A DNA stretch of 64,000 nt from NCBI GenBank assembly GCA_051747385.1, contig JBNJGB010000016.1, forward strand, positions 1 to 64,000, in the 5' to 3' direction. A program made the translations under genes and the position numbers. The notes beneath the pieces are model-generated. The model made no database searches. It was not told where the DNA came from and worked only from the letters and a program-made list of their open reading frames with translations. Shown here in pieces: positions 7,755-17,004 of this stretch (position 1 is its first letter; each line of letters begins with the position of its first letter). Source of the stretch: JBNJGB01 sp051747385. GTDB taxonomy: Bacteria > Myxococcota_A > UBA9042 > PHBI01 > JACKFB01.

Positions 7755-8540
7755 GTGATCGCCCCGCTGTCCAGGCTCCTGCTCACGACGCTCCTGACGG
7801 CCGCCGCGCTGGGCGGCTGTCGCGACGATGCGACGGATGACGCCGACGGCTCGGACCCGCTGCACCTCCTCGCCGCCGCCAGCACGAAGACCCCGGTGGA
7901 GGCCGTCGCTCGGCGCTTCGAGGAGGCCCACGACGTGGAGGTCCGCGTGTCCACCGCCGCCTCCTCGACCCTGGCGCGGCAGATCGACGCCGGGGCCCCG
8001 GCGGACCTCTACCTGTCCGCGGATCCCCACTGGGTCGACTGGCTGCGGGAGCGAGACCACGTGGCCGCCGACGTCGGCGTGGACGTCGCGGGCAATCGCC
8101 TGCTGGTGGTGGCGCAGACCGGCACGGACTGGACCTGGGCGCCGGGAGAGGACCTGGCCTCGGCCTTCGACGGGCGCCTGGCCATGGGGGATCCGTCCCA
8201 CGTCCCCGGCGGGCGCTACGGCCGCGAAGCCCTGGAGTCCACGGGCGACTGGGAGGCCCTCCGGAGCCGTCTCGCCCCCACCGCCGACGCGCCGTCCGCC
8301 CTCACCCACGTGGCGCGGGGCACCGCGGGCGCCGGCATCGTCTACGGCTCCGACGCCACCACCCGGGAGAACGTGCGCATCGTCGGCCGCCTCCCCGCAG
8401 AGGACCACCGCCCCATCCGCTACGTGGCGATCCGCCCGTCCGGCAGCACGCACCCCCTGGCCGGGGCCCTGCTCGACGCGCTGGTCTCCCCGGAGGGCCG
8501 CGAGGCCTTCCTGTCCCACGGCTTCTCGGAGCCGCCGTGA
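7755..8540 (+). CDS. modA: Molybdate ABC transporter substrate-binding lipoprotein
   Basis: Periplasmic binding protein for molybdate or tungstate, 261 residues from the GTG at 7755. That start gives a compact signal ending in the lipobox LGGC, so the protein should be lipid-anchored. An in-frame TTG at 7719 is possible but adds an unsuitable leader. ModA hallmarks are LHLLAAASTKTPVEAV near the mature start (oxyanion-binding Ser), APADLYLSADPHWVD, and GTAGAGIVYGSDA. Its stop overlaps the modB start (TGATG). The modB-modC neighbours make the assignment firm. Confidence 0.92.
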   Translation: MIAPLSRLLLTTLLTAAALGGCRDDATDDADGSDPLHLLAAASTKTPVEAVARRFEEAHDVEVRVSTAASSTLARQIDAGAPADLYLSADPHWVDWLRERDHVAADVGVDVAGNRLLVVAQTGTDWTWAPGEDLASAFDGRLAMGDPSHVPGGRYGREALESTGDWEALRSRLAPTADAPSALTHVARGTAGAGIVYGSDATTRENVRIVGRLPAEDHRPIRYVAIRPSGSTHPLAGALLDALVSPEGREAFLSHGFSEPP

Positions 8541-9196
8541 TGGAGCCGGCCATGGCCGGAGTGGTCCTCCTATCCCTCAAGGTGGCGGCGGCGTGCGTGG
8601 CGATCGCCCTCCCGCCGGGGCTGGCCATGGGGTGGCTGCTGGCGCGGCGGCGCTTCCCCGGCAGGACCGTGGTGGACGCCGTGGTGCACCTCCCCCTCGT
8701 GCTGCCGCCGGTGGTGACGGGCTACGGCCTGCTGCTGCTCTTCGCGCCCGCGGGCCCGCTCGGCTTCCTGGACGTCGCGTTCTCCTGGGAGGCGGCGGCG
8801 GTCGCGAGCGCCGTCGTGTCGTTCCCCCTGCTCGTGCGCGCCGTGCGCCTCGGCTTCGAGGCCGTGGACCCCGCGCTGGAGGAGGCCGCGATGGTCCTCG
8901 GCGCCTCGCCGGTGCGCGCCTTCCTCACGATCACCCTGCCCCTGGCGGCCCCCGGGGTCCTGGCCGGGGCCATCCTCGCCTTCGGGCGCAGCCTGGGCGA
9001 GTTCGGCGCCACCATCACCTTCGCCGGCAACGTGCCCGGCGAGACCACCACCCTGCCGCTCGCGGTCTACACGGCCCTGCAGGTGCCCGGCGGCGAGGCG
9101 CTGGCCACCCGCCTGGCCCTCGTGTCGACGGCCCTGGCGTTCGCCACCATGCTCGCGGGGGAGGCCCTGGCCCGGAGGACCCGGTGGAGGGGCTGA
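8540..9196 (+). CDS. modB: Molybdate ABC transporter permease
   Basis: Inner-membrane permease of the molybdate importer, 218 residues with about five transmembrane helices. The ABC-contacting EAA loop is visible as LEEAAMVLGASPVRAFLTITLP, and the motif LVLPPVVTGYGLL is typical of ModB. The ATG at 8540 overlaps the modA stop; an adjacent GTG at 8537 is an alternative. The 3' end overlaps the modC start by 13 bases, so all three products are likely made in step. Confidence 0.93.
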   Translation: MEPAMAGVVLLSLKVAAACVAIALPPGLAMGWLLARRRFPGRTVVDAVVHLPLVLPPVVTGYGLLLLFAPAGPLGFLDVAFSWEAAAVASAVVSFPLLVRAVRLGFEAVDPALEEAAMVLGASPVRAFLTITLPLAAPGVLAGAILAFGRSLGEFGATITFAGNVPGETTTLPLAVYTALQVPGGEALATRLALVSTALAFATMLAGEALARRTRWRG

Positions 9197-10236
9197 GCTT
9201 CGACCTCGCGTGGTTCGGGGGCGCGTTCTCCCTGGAGGCCTCCGCCCGCCTGGAGCACCCGGTGACCGCCCTGCTGGGGCCCAACGGAGCCGGGAAGTCC
9301 ACCCTGCTCCGCCTCCTGGCCGGCCTGGAGCGGCCCGCGCGCGGGCGGATCGTCCTCGGCGACCGGGTGCTCGTGGACACCTCGGACGGGACGTGGGTGC
9401 CGCCCTGGAAGCGCGGCGTCGGCTTGATCTTCCAGGATCCCCGCCTGTGGCCGCACCGCCGCGTCCGCGAGATCGTGCGCTACGGAGGCCGCCACCGCGA
9501 GGACGAGATCGTGTCCATGTGCGACCTGGGGCCGCTGATGGACCGCCGCCCCCATGGCCTGTCGGGGGGCGAGCAGCAGCGCGTGGCGGTCGCGCGGGCG
9601 CTCATGGCCGGCCCGCACGCCCTGCTGGTCGACGAGCCTCTCCGCGCCCTGGACCCGGCCCGCCGCCGGGCCATGCTGGACCTCCTGGCGCGGGTCCGTG
9701 ACGGCCTGGACGTGCCCATGCTGCTGATCACGCATCACGTCTCCGCGGCCCTGTCCCTGACCGATCGCCTGCTGCTCCTGGACGCCGGGCGGGTCGTGGC
9801 CCACGGCGGCCTCGACGAGGTCCTGCACGCGCCGGCCGCCTTCGACGTGGTCGAGGGCCTGGGGCTGGAGAGCGTGCTGGAGGTGGTGGTGGAGTCCGTC
9901 GACCCGGACAGCGGCGTGGTCCACGCGCGCCTCGGCGACACCGCGCTCACCCTGCCCCCCGCCGGCGTGGCCCCGGGCGACCGGCGGCGGGTGGGCGTGC
10001 GCCCCGAGGACGTGCTCCTGGCCAGCCGGCCGCTGGAGGGGATCAGCGCGCGGAACCGCCTGGAGGGCGAGGTGGTGGACGTGGCCGACGTCAGCGGGAG
10101 GCTGCTCGTCCGCCTCGACGTCGGCCAGTCGCTCCGCGCCGAGATCACCCGAGAGGCCGCCCGCGACCTGGGCCTGGCCGTGGGCCGACCGGCCTGGGCC
10201 TTCGTGAAGACCTGGGCCTTCCGCTGGAGGGCCTGA
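9184..10236 (+). CDS. modC: Molybdate ABC transporter ATP-binding protein
   Basis: ATPase of the molybdate importer, 350 residues. Walker A GPNGAGKST begins at residue 33, signature LSGGEQQRVAVARAL, Walker B LLVDEPL, and the switch His in ITHHVSAAL. Residues about 280-345 form a TOBE (molybdate-binding) domain: ARNRLEGEVVDVADV. The reading frame is open for over 1.3 kb upstream, opposite modA/modB, but only the GTG at 9184 fits the family start. A short GC hairpin follows at 10244-10259, without a T-run. Confidence 0.93.
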   Translation: MEGLSFDLAWFGGAFSLEASARLEHPVTALLGPNGAGKSTLLRLLAGLERPARGRIVLGDRVLVDTSDGTWVPPWKRGVGLIFQDPRLWPHRRVREIVRYGGRHREDEIVSMCDLGPLMDRRPHGLSGGEQQRVAVARALMAGPHALLVDEPLRALDPARRRAMLDLLARVRDGLDVPMLLITHHVSAALSLTDRLLLLDAGRVVAHGGLDEVLHAPAAFDVVEGLGLESVLEVVVESVDPDSGVVHARLGDTALTLPPAGVAPGDRRRVGVRPEDVLLASRPLEGISARNRLEGEVVDVADVSGRLLVRLDVGQSLRAEITREAARDLGLAVGRPAWAFVKTWAFRWRA

Positions 10237-10326
10237 CGGGCGCCCGAGCGAGCGCTCGGTGGCGACGCTGGTCCCGCGGGCCGGCGAGGGTGTATTCATG
10301 GGACGCCGCAACCACGGAGAGACGCG

Positions 10327-11673
10327 ATGGTGACGACCCCCGAGGGTGAGTTCGAGCTGCGCCAGTGGAAGGGCCGCTTCGAGAAGGCCCTGATCCTGGA
10401 GAACCCCGATCCGATCCTCGACGACGAGCTACGGCGCCTCGGCATCGAGCCCCACCGCATCCCGGACGCCCCGGACGAGGCCGAGCTGGTGAGGCTGCTC
10501 GAGGAGGGCCAGCACAACCTGCTCTTCAAGCGGAGCCGCGTCGAGGTGACGGAGCCCGTCGTGCGCGCGTCGAGGAACCTCGCGGGGGTGATGCTCTGCT
10601 GCATCGGCCACGACTCGGTGGACAAGGAGGCGTGCGCCCGTCACGGGGTCATGGTGACCAACGATCCGGTGTCCAACGGCCGCTCCGTGGCGGAGCTGGT
10701 CATGGGCGAGATGATCACCCTGTCGAGGCGCATCTTCGACTCGGTCATCGAGATGCAGGGCTCCCTGTGGCGCAAGGACAACCGCGCCCGCTTCGAGCTC
10801 CAGGGCAAGCGGATCGGCATCCTCGGCATGGGCAACATCGGCCGCCAGGTGGCCCAGCTCGCCCAGGCCATGGGCATGGACGTGTACTTCTACGACACGG
10901 CGCTGGTGCCCCGCGAGGTGGGCGTGGCCATGGGCTTCACCCTCTGCAAGGACATGGAGGAGCTCTTCCGGGTGTCCGACTACGTCACGGTCCACGTGTC
11001 GGCGGAGGACGACCACGGCCACTCCAACGCCGGGCTCGTGACCTACGACTGCCTGAAGGCCATGGGCGACAAGCCCGGCGAGAGCCCGCGCATCTTCATC
11101 AACCTCGCCCGCGGCGTGCTGGTGGATCCGGACGTGCTCAAGCGCGCCATCCGGGACGGCCACGTCTCCTACGCCATGACGGACGTGTTCCCCGAGGAGC
11201 CCGGCCGGAGCAGCGACGAGGTGTGGGTGAACCCGTACGAGGACGAGCCGCGGGTGTTCGCGACGCCGCACATCGGCGCGGCGACCCGCGAGGCCCAGCC
11301 GCGCATCGCCCGGTACGTGGCGCGGACGACCCAGATGTTCAGCGACTACGGGATGCTCCGGAACTGCGTGTTCCAGCCCCGCGCCAACATCCAGTTCGAG
11401 GTGGACCAGGCGTCGAGCATGCTGGCCGTGGTCCACGTGGACACGCGCGGCACCAAGAAGGCCGTAGACGACGCCATCTTCGGAGCCGGCGCCAACAACC
11501 TCCGCTCGGCGCACATCGACTTCCCGAAGGTCGGCGTGGCCTACGATCTGTCGGCCCTCGATCGCACCCTCACGGACGAGGAGACCGCGGCCATCGCCCG
11601 CGAGGCCAGCGAGCTGACCGGCGATCCCACGGCCATCCGCTGGGTGCGGACCATCCCCCTGGACGAGGGGTGA
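10327..11673 (+). CDS. serA: D-isomer 2-hydroxyacid dehydrogenase, SerA-like
   Basis: Probably D-3-phosphoglycerate dehydrogenase, the first step of serine synthesis. 448 residues. The NAD-binding motif GILGMGNIG starts near residue 164. The catalytic triad is R262 (NLARG), E290 or E291 (FPEEP) and H315 (TPHIGAA). Residues 360-448 resemble the regulatory/ACT-like tail (MLAVVHVDTRGTKKAVDDAI), which favours SerA over other hydroxyacid dehydrogenases. The ATG has a good ribosome site (GGAGAGACGCG). Monocistronic by context. The symbol is an inference; a related dehydrogenase is possible. Confidence 0.8.
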   Translation: MVTTPEGEFELRQWKGRFEKALILENPDPILDDELRRLGIEPHRIPDAPDEAELVRLLEEGQHNLLFKRSRVEVTEPVVRASRNLAGVMLCCIGHDSVDKEACARHGVMVTNDPVSNGRSVAELVMGEMITLSRRIFDSVIEMQGSLWRKDNRARFELQGKRIGILGMGNIGRQVAQLAQAMGMDVYFYDTALVPREVGVAMGFTLCKDMEELFRVSDYVTVHVSAEDDHGHSNAGLVTYDCLKAMGDKPGESPRIFINLARGVLVDPDVLKRAIRDGHVSYAMTDVFPEEPGRSSDEVWVNPYEDEPRVFATPHIGAATREAQPRIARYVARTTQMFSDYGMLRNCVFQPRANIQFEVDQASSMLAVVHVDTRGTKKAVDDAIFGAGANNLRSAHIDFPKVGVAYDLSALDRTLTDEETAAIAREASELTGDPTAIRWVRTIPLDEG

Positions 11674-11684
11674 TGCGCGAGCGC

Positions 11685-11839
11685 AGGGCAATCGCAGAGT
11701 CGGACAAGTGAGGGCCGCGCGGCGGTGCGGCGCCCGGCGCCGGATTCTATCCGCTCGGAAACGATGTATTCTGCGCGTTCGAGAGCAGGCAAGGGCAAGG
11801 GCAAGGGCAAGGGAGGGCGGTCGACTTTGCGACCGCCCT
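11685..11839. repeat. Intergenic element X, copy 1, with (CAAGGG)4 tract and 10-bp hairpin
   Basis: This element fills the first half of the 336-base gap after the SerA-like gene. It starts with AGGGCAATCGCAGAGTCGG, has a CGGCGCCCGGCGCCG core, then four CAAGGG units (11790-11813), then a perfect 10-bp hairpin AGGGCGGTCG/CGACCGCCCT with loop ACTTTG (11814-11839). A near-identical copy with ten CAAGGG units is at 16740-16926. The remaining bases to 12009 show only a good ribosome site for the next gene. Confidence 0.85.
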
Positions 11840-12009
11840 GTGCGCGAGCGCCCCCGGGGTTGAATCGTCGCCCCGGCCACGGTACCCAGGAACACATCCA
11901 TCGACATCGAACGACCCGCGCCGGCCCCGCCGCACTCGGTCACGCACCGGGGCGTATGGACGCGGTCTTCGTGTGCCATCGCCGACCCGTGGTCGGCAGA
12001 GGAGGACGT

Positions 12010-14229
12010 ATGACTCGGCTGCACCGGACGACTCTCTCCATGCTGCTCGCAGGCCTGGCGGCCCTGTCCCTCGCCGCGTGCGACGACGACGGCGGCGGAG
12101 AGGAGCGGACCTGGCAGGTGACGGTCAGCGACCAGGACGTGGACCCCGCCGAGGAGGTGGCGATCGACCGCGTGGTCGCGCTGGAAAAGGGCTGGGTCGC
12201 CATCCACGAGGACGACGCGGGCGCCCCGGGGCCGGTCATCGGCCAGACGGGCGTGGAGCGGGGCGAGACCACCGACGTGGTCGTCACCCTGGACCGCCCC
12301 GCGGTCAACGGCGAGACGCTGCACGCCATGCTGCACGTGGACCATGGCCAGGAGGAGACCTGGGAGTTCCCGGGCCAGGACGTGCCCGTCGAAGACGCCA
12401 GCGGGAACTTCATCATGGCGTCGTTCACGATCACGGGCGGCGGCGAGACGCCCACGGTGCCGACCGTCGTGGTCGGGGACCAGACCGCAGACCCGGCCGA
12501 CGAGATCGTGGTCTCCCAGGTCGTCTCGGACGGGCCGGGGTGGGTCGTGATCCACGCCGACGACGGCGGTGAGCCGGGCGACATCCTGGGCCAGCTCGCG
12601 GTGTCCGATGGCGTGAGCGAGGACCTGACGCTCGTCTTCGACGAGGACTTCACCGACGGCCAGGTGCTCCACGCCATGCTCCACGCCGACGGCGGCACCG
12701 TCGGAGACTTCGAGCCCGAGGGGCCGGACACGCCCGTGGTGGACCAGAACGGCGAGACCGTCTCGGCCACCTTCACGGTCACCGTGGAGGGCGCCGTGAC
12801 GCCCTCCGTCACCGTCGACGACCAGACCGCAGACCCCGCGGACCAGGTCGTCGTCGCAGAGGTCGTCTCCGACGGGCCCGGCTGGATGGTCATCCACGAG
12901 GACGACGGCGGCGCGCCCGGAGACGTCGTCGGCTTCGAGGCCGTCGACGACGGCACGAACACCGACGTCACGGTCACGCTCGATCGCGACGCCGTCGACG
13001 GCGAGACCCTCTACGCCATGCTCCACATCGACGCAGGCACCGTCGGCACCTACGAGTTCCCCGGCGACGACGGACCCGTCCTCGTCGACGGGAGCCCCAT
13101 CGCCCCGCCCTTCGTCGTCACCGTCGACGACGGCGTCACCCCCTCCGTCACCGTCGACGACCAGACCGCAGACCCCGCGGACCAGGTCGTCGTCGCAGAG
13201 GTCGTCTCCGACGGGCCCGGCTGGATGGTCATCCACGAGGACGACGGCGGCGCGCCCGGAGACGTCGTCGGCTTCGAGGCCGTCGACGACGGCACGAACA
13301 CCGACGTCACGGTCACGCTCGATCGCGACGCCGTCGACGGCGAGACCCTCTACGCCATGCTCCACATCGACGCAGGCACCGTCGGCACCTACGAGTTCCC
13401 CGGCGACGACGGACCCGTCCTCGTCGACGGGAGCCCCATCGCCCCGCCCTTCGTCGTCACCGTCGACGACGGCGTCACCCCCTCCGTCACCGCCACGGAC
13501 CAGACGCTCGAGGGCGTGTCCACGATCGTCACGGTGGACGCGGCCACGTCCGACGGACCCGGCTGGATGGTCATCCACGAGGACGACGGCGGCGCGCCCG
13601 GAGACGTCATCGGGCACGCCGCGCTGACGGACGGGACGAACGAGGCCGTGGAGGTCGTCCTCGATCGCCCCGCCGCCGACGGGGAGACCCTGTACGCCAT
13701 GCTGCACACGGACGCGGGGACCATCGGCACCTACGAGTTCCCGGGGGACGACGGGCCGGTCACCGACGGGGGCAGCCCCATCGCCCCGCCCTTCGTGGTC
13801 ACGGTCCCGGCGGGTCTCCCGGCGATCGTCGCGGACTGGAGCACCACGGGGAACAACTGGTTCCTGGTGGAGGTCACGCCGGCCGCCTACCAGGAGGAGC
13901 TCGGGCCGCTCGGCTCGGAGAACACCGACCCCGACATCACGCTGATCGAGGGCTGGCGGTACGAGATGGTCACGGACACGGACGTGGCCGTGCACCCGTG
14001 GGCGCTGCGCGACAGCGACGGGGGCGGCTCCGCCGACCTGCTCACCCAGAACGGCGACGTCGGCGCCTTCGAGGAGGACCCGGACGTGGCCTGGGACCAG
14101 GCCGAGGAGGGCGGGTTCACGTTCATGCGCTTCACCCTGACGGCGGACCTGGCCGCGGCCACCGACAGCTACTGGTGCAGCGTCCACACCACCCAGATGG
14201 AGGGCGGCGTCACCACCGCGCAGCCGTAG
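12010..14229 (+). CDS. Repeat-containing lipoprotein with cupredoxin-like C-terminal domain
   Basis: 739 residues, strong ribosome site (AGAGGAGGACGT before the ATG) and lipobox LAAC at the end of a signal peptide, so an exported lipoprotein. Five repeats of about 110 residues follow, each with the pattern DQ...V.A..V...GW.VIHEDD.G.PG.V......G....V.V.LD....DG..L.AMLH.D.G, resembling the DUF7282 surface domains known from haloarchaea and Myxococcota. Residues about 600-739 look like a blue-copper fold: VHPWALRD near the middle and YWCSVHTTQMEG at the end give His, Cys, His and Met in cupredoxin order. An electron-transfer or copper role is inferred, not shown. Confidence 0.8.
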   Translation: MTRLHRTTLSMLLAGLAALSLAACDDDGGGEERTWQVTVSDQDVDPAEEVAIDRVVALEKGWVAIHEDDAGAPGPVIGQTGVERGETTDVVVTLDRPAVNGETLHAMLHVDHGQEETWEFPGQDVPVEDASGNFIMASFTITGGGETPTVPTVVVGDQTADPADEIVVSQVVSDGPGWVVIHADDGGEPGDILGQLAVSDGVSEDLTLVFDEDFTDGQVLHAMLHADGGTVGDFEPEGPDTPVVDQNGETVSATFTVTVEGAVTPSVTVDDQTADPADQVVVAEVVSDGPGWMVIHEDDGGAPGDVVGFEAVDDGTNTDVTVTLDRDAVDGETLYAMLHIDAGTVGTYEFPGDDGPVLVDGSPIAPPFVVTVDDGVTPSVTVDDQTADPADQVVVAEVVSDGPGWMVIHEDDGGAPGDVVGFEAVDDGTNTDVTVTLDRDAVDGETLYAMLHIDAGTVGTYEFPGDDGPVLVDGSPIAPPFVVTVDDGVTPSVTATDQTLEGVSTIVTVDAATSDGPGWMVIHEDDGGAPGDVIGHAALTDGTNEAVEVVLDRPAADGETLYAMLHTDAGTIGTYEFPGDDGPVTDGGSPIAPPFVVTVPAGLPAIVADWSTTGNNWFLVEVTPAAYQEELGPLGSENTDPDITLIEGWRYEMVTDTDVAVHPWALRDSDGGGSADLLTQNGDVGAFEEDPDVAWDQAEEGGFTFMRFTLTADLAAATDSYWCSVHTTQMEGGVTTAQP
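12802..13479 (+). repeat. Perfect tandem duplication, 2 x 339 bp, inside the lipoprotein gene
   Basis: 12802-13140 and 13141-13479 appear identical base for base and encode two identical 113-residue domains, whereas the other three domains of the same protein have diverged. This points to very recent duplication or gene conversion. Confidence 0.92.
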
Positions 14230-14250
14230 AAGCCCGGGAGATGGGAGGCA

Positions 14251-14287
14251 CCGCCGGCGCCCGGACCCGAGCTGGGCGCGCCGGCGG
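14251..14287 (+). terminator. GC-rich hairpin after the lipoprotein gene
   Basis: CCGCCGGCG/CGCCGGCGG stem plus CCC/GGG with a small bulge, 22 bases after the stop. There is no T-run, so it may be a stabilising 3' hairpin rather than a terminator. Confidence 0.35.
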
Positions 14288-14337
14288 ATGACCTGCTAAC
14301 GTCCGCCCACTCCAGACCCCACCCGGGAGCCCACGAC

Positions 14338-16725
14338 ATGCCAAGGGCGGTGCGCGTCCCCGAGCCGTACGCCCGCCTCTTCGACGAGGCCGAAGCCTGG
14401 GTGCGCCGACACTTCGCGCACCGGGTGGAGTCGCCGGAGCAGGGGATCATCGAGATCGACGGGGAGCGCTACGTCCTCCTCCGGGCGGCGTCGGTGTCGG
14501 TCGAGTTCTTCGACATGATCCGGCGCCTGTACGCCGACGAGGGGGACGAGGCCGCGCACTCGATCGCCTTGAGCCTCCTGTACGACGTGGCCCACAGCCT
14601 GGGCGCGGCGGATGCGCGGGCCTTCGCGGAGCGCCAGGGCGACGCGGCGGATCCCGTCGCACGGCTGGCCGCCGGCCCCCTTCACTTCGCGTACGCGGGC
14701 TGGGCCCTGGTGGACATCCACGCCGACAGCCGCCCCGTCCCCGACGAGACCTATCGGCTGATCTTCGACCACGGCAACTCGTTCGAGGCGGACTCCTGGC
14801 TGAGGGCCGACCGGACCAGCGGGAGCCCGGTGTGCGTGATGAGCGCCGGCTACTCCGCCGGGTGGTGCGAGGTGGCCTTCGAGATGCCGCTCGTGGCGAC
14901 CGAGGTCCAGTGCCGCGCCTGCGGGGACGACCAGTGCCGGTTCGTGATGGGGCCGCCGGAGCACATCGAGGACCTGGTGCGGGACTGGGCCTCCCGACAC
15001 CCGCACATCACGCGGCGGGGCACGCACTACGAGATCCCCGGCTTCTTCCGCCGCAAGAAGTGGGAGGTGGAGCTCCGGGACACGGAGGACCGGTATCGCA
15101 CCGTGTTCGAGAGCGTCGCGGACGGCCTCGTGGTCGTCGACGGCGAGGGCCGCATCCGGGAGCTGAACCCCGCCGCGCGGAACCTGCTCGGCGTGTCCGA
15201 CGGCGGGGCCACCGGCGCTGGCCTGGCCACCTGGTTCCCGGAGCGGGCGACGCTCCACCGCGCCCTCGAGGACGCCCTGGTGGAGGGCGAGGCCACGCTC
15301 GAGACCTCCCTGCGCGCCTCCGGCGGACGCCTCCGGGAGGTGGACGTCCACATGACGCGGCAGCGACACGGCCGTTGCCCGCAGGTGCTCCTCAGCCTCC
15401 GCGACGTCACGGAGCGCCGGCGCGCCCGGGCCGCCATGGAGGAGTGGACCCGAAGCCTGGAGGCCAAGGTCGCCCGGCGCACGGCCGACCTCCGCCGCGC
15501 CAACGAGCGCCTGCGCGAGGATATGGAGGCGCGCCTCGTCGCCGAGAACGCCCGCCGGGAGCTGGAGGCCCGCCTCGAACGCGCCCGCCGGCTGGAGTCG
15601 CTCGGCGTCCTCGCGGGGGGCGTGGCCCACGACCTCAACAACCTGCTCGGCCCGCTCGTGGGCTATCCGGAGCTGATCCTCGGTCAGCTCGACGAGGCGT
15701 CCCCGGTGCGCCCGTTCCTGGAGGAGATGCAGCGCTCGGCGGAGGAGACCGGCGCCGTCGTCCAGGACCTCCTGTCCCTGGCCCGGCGCGGCGTCTACCA
15801 CATGAAGCGCCTCGACGTGGCGGAGCTGGTGCGGGACTTCGTGGCGTCCGGCGCCGTCGCGCGACGGCTGGCGGCAGTCCCCGGCGTCACGCTGCGGGTA
15901 GACGTGCCGGACGAGCCGGCCCCGGTCCGGGGCTCCCGGCATCACCTCCGAAAGGTGCTGCTCAACCTGGTGCTGAACGCCCTGGACGCCATGCCCGAGG
16001 GGGGCGACCTCGAGCTGTCGGCGCGGCGGGAGGACCTGGACGCGCCGCGGGCCGGCTTCGAGGAGATCCCGGCCGGCCGATACGTCGTGATGAGCGTGTC
16101 GGACAGCGGTCACGGCATCCCCGCCGAAGAGCTGGAGCACATCTTCGAGCCGTTCTACTCGACCCGCGCCATCGGGCGGAGCGGCAGCGGCCTGGGCCTC
16201 GCCGTCGTCTACGGCGTCGCCCGGGATCACCGCGCCGTCGTGGACGTCCGGAGCAGGCCGGGCGGGGGCTCCCGGTTCGACATCTGGTTGCCCCTCGAGA
16301 GCGAGGACGGCTCGCCGGAGGCCGAGCCGCAGGAGCGCACCGACGCGCCGAGGGGGCGCGAGATCGTGCTCGTCGTGGACGACATGTCCGAGCAGCGGGC
16401 GCTGGCGGCGGCCCTGCTGGAGTCTCTGGGCTACGAGGCCATCACCTTCGCCAGCGGGCGGGAGGCGGTCTCCTACGTGGCCGAGGAGGCCGTCGCCCTG
16501 GTCCTCCTCGACCTGGTCATGCCGGGGGACCTGGACGGCCTCCAGACGTGGCGCGCCATGCGCGGGCACCGCCCCGACCTGTCGGTGCTCGTGGTGAGCG
16601 GCTACGACCGGCACAGCCGCCTCGCCGAGCTCCGGGAGATGGGCGTGGAGGACTTCCTCCAGAAGCCGTACACCCGGCGCCAGCTCGCCGAGGCCATCCG
16701 CCGGGTGCTGGGCCGCAGGGCGTGA
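14338..16725 (+). CDS. Hybrid sensor histidine kinase with XylR_N/V4R, PAS and receiver domains
   Basis: 795 residues, apparently soluble. Residues about 50-215 form an XylR_N-like plus V4R sensor with the Cys pair and end CRACGDDQCRFVMGPP, a module that binds small aromatic or hydrophobic ligands in XylR/DmpR relatives. A PAS domain follows (about 235-345), a coiled coil (365-410), HisKA with H431 in GGVAHDLNN, HATPase_c (LNLVLNALDAMPEGG, DSGHGIP, GSGLGLAVVYG) and a C-terminal receiver with D725 (LLDLVMPG) and K in QKPYT. No DNA-binding output is next door, so its target is unknown. A TGCTAA motif 39 bases upstream may be part of its promoter. Confidence 0.88.
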   Translation: MPRAVRVPEPYARLFDEAEAWVRRHFAHRVESPEQGIIEIDGERYVLLRAASVSVEFFDMIRRLYADEGDEAAHSIALSLLYDVAHSLGAADARAFAERQGDAADPVARLAAGPLHFAYAGWALVDIHADSRPVPDETYRLIFDHGNSFEADSWLRADRTSGSPVCVMSAGYSAGWCEVAFEMPLVATEVQCRACGDDQCRFVMGPPEHIEDLVRDWASRHPHITRRGTHYEIPGFFRRKKWEVELRDTEDRYRTVFESVADGLVVVDGEGRIRELNPAARNLLGVSDGGATGAGLATWFPERATLHRALEDALVEGEATLETSLRASGGRLREVDVHMTRQRHGRCPQVLLSLRDVTERRRARAAMEEWTRSLEAKVARRTADLRRANERLREDMEARLVAENARRELEARLERARRLESLGVLAGGVAHDLNNLLGPLVGYPELILGQLDEASPVRPFLEEMQRSAEETGAVVQDLLSLARRGVYHMKRLDVAELVRDFVASGAVARRLAAVPGVTLRVDVPDEPAPVRGSRHHLRKVLLNLVLNALDAMPEGGDLELSARREDLDAPRAGFEEIPAGRYVVMSVSDSGHGIPAEELEHIFEPFYSTRAIGRSGSGLGLAVVYGVARDHRAVVDVRSRPGGGSRFDIWLPLESEDGSPEAEPQERTDAPRGREIVLVVDDMSEQRALAAALLESLGYEAITFASGREAVSYVAEEAVALVLLDLVMPGDLDGLQTWRAMRGHRPDLSVLVVSGYDRHSRLAELREMGVEDFLQKPYTRRQLAEAIRRVLGRRA

Positions 16726-16739
16726 TCGCGGGGTCGGTC

Positions 16740-16926
16740 AGGGCAATCGCAAAGTCGGACAAGTGAGGGCCGCGCGGCGGTACGGCGCCCGGCGCCGGAT
16801 TGCATCCGCGCGGAAACGATGGATTCCGCGCGTTCGGGAGCAGGCAAGGGCAAGGGCAAGGGCAAGGGCAAGGGCAAGGGCAAGGGCAAGGGCAAGGGCA
16901 AGGGCGGTCGACTTTGCGACCGCCCT
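16740..16926. repeat. Intergenic element X, copy 2, with (CAAGGG)10 tract and 10-bp hairpin
   Basis: Same element as 11685-11839, again just after a gene stop. Ten CAAGGG units (16845-16904) replace the four of copy 1; the hairpin is at 16901-16926 with the same loop ACTTTG. The G-runs of three with three-base loops fit a G-quadruplex on the plus strand. The rest of the gap to 17004 shows nothing else clear. Confidence 0.85.
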
Positions 16927-17004
16927 GCGGGGTCGGTGCGGCTACCTTGAATTCGGGTCCGGGCCGGGACACGATGCCCGGGATCCCTCCGACCCCCGGG
17001 TACC

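Noticed and set aside
10429..14187. 1252-codon minus-strand open frame across the SerA-like and lipoprotein genes
   Set aside because: Its apparent repeats are only the antisense of the lipoprotein's domain repeats.
16845..16904. Coding repeat from the CAAGGG tract (RARARA or QGQGQG frames)
   Set aside because: The tract lies between genes and differs in length from its sister copy, without ribosome site or domain in any frame.
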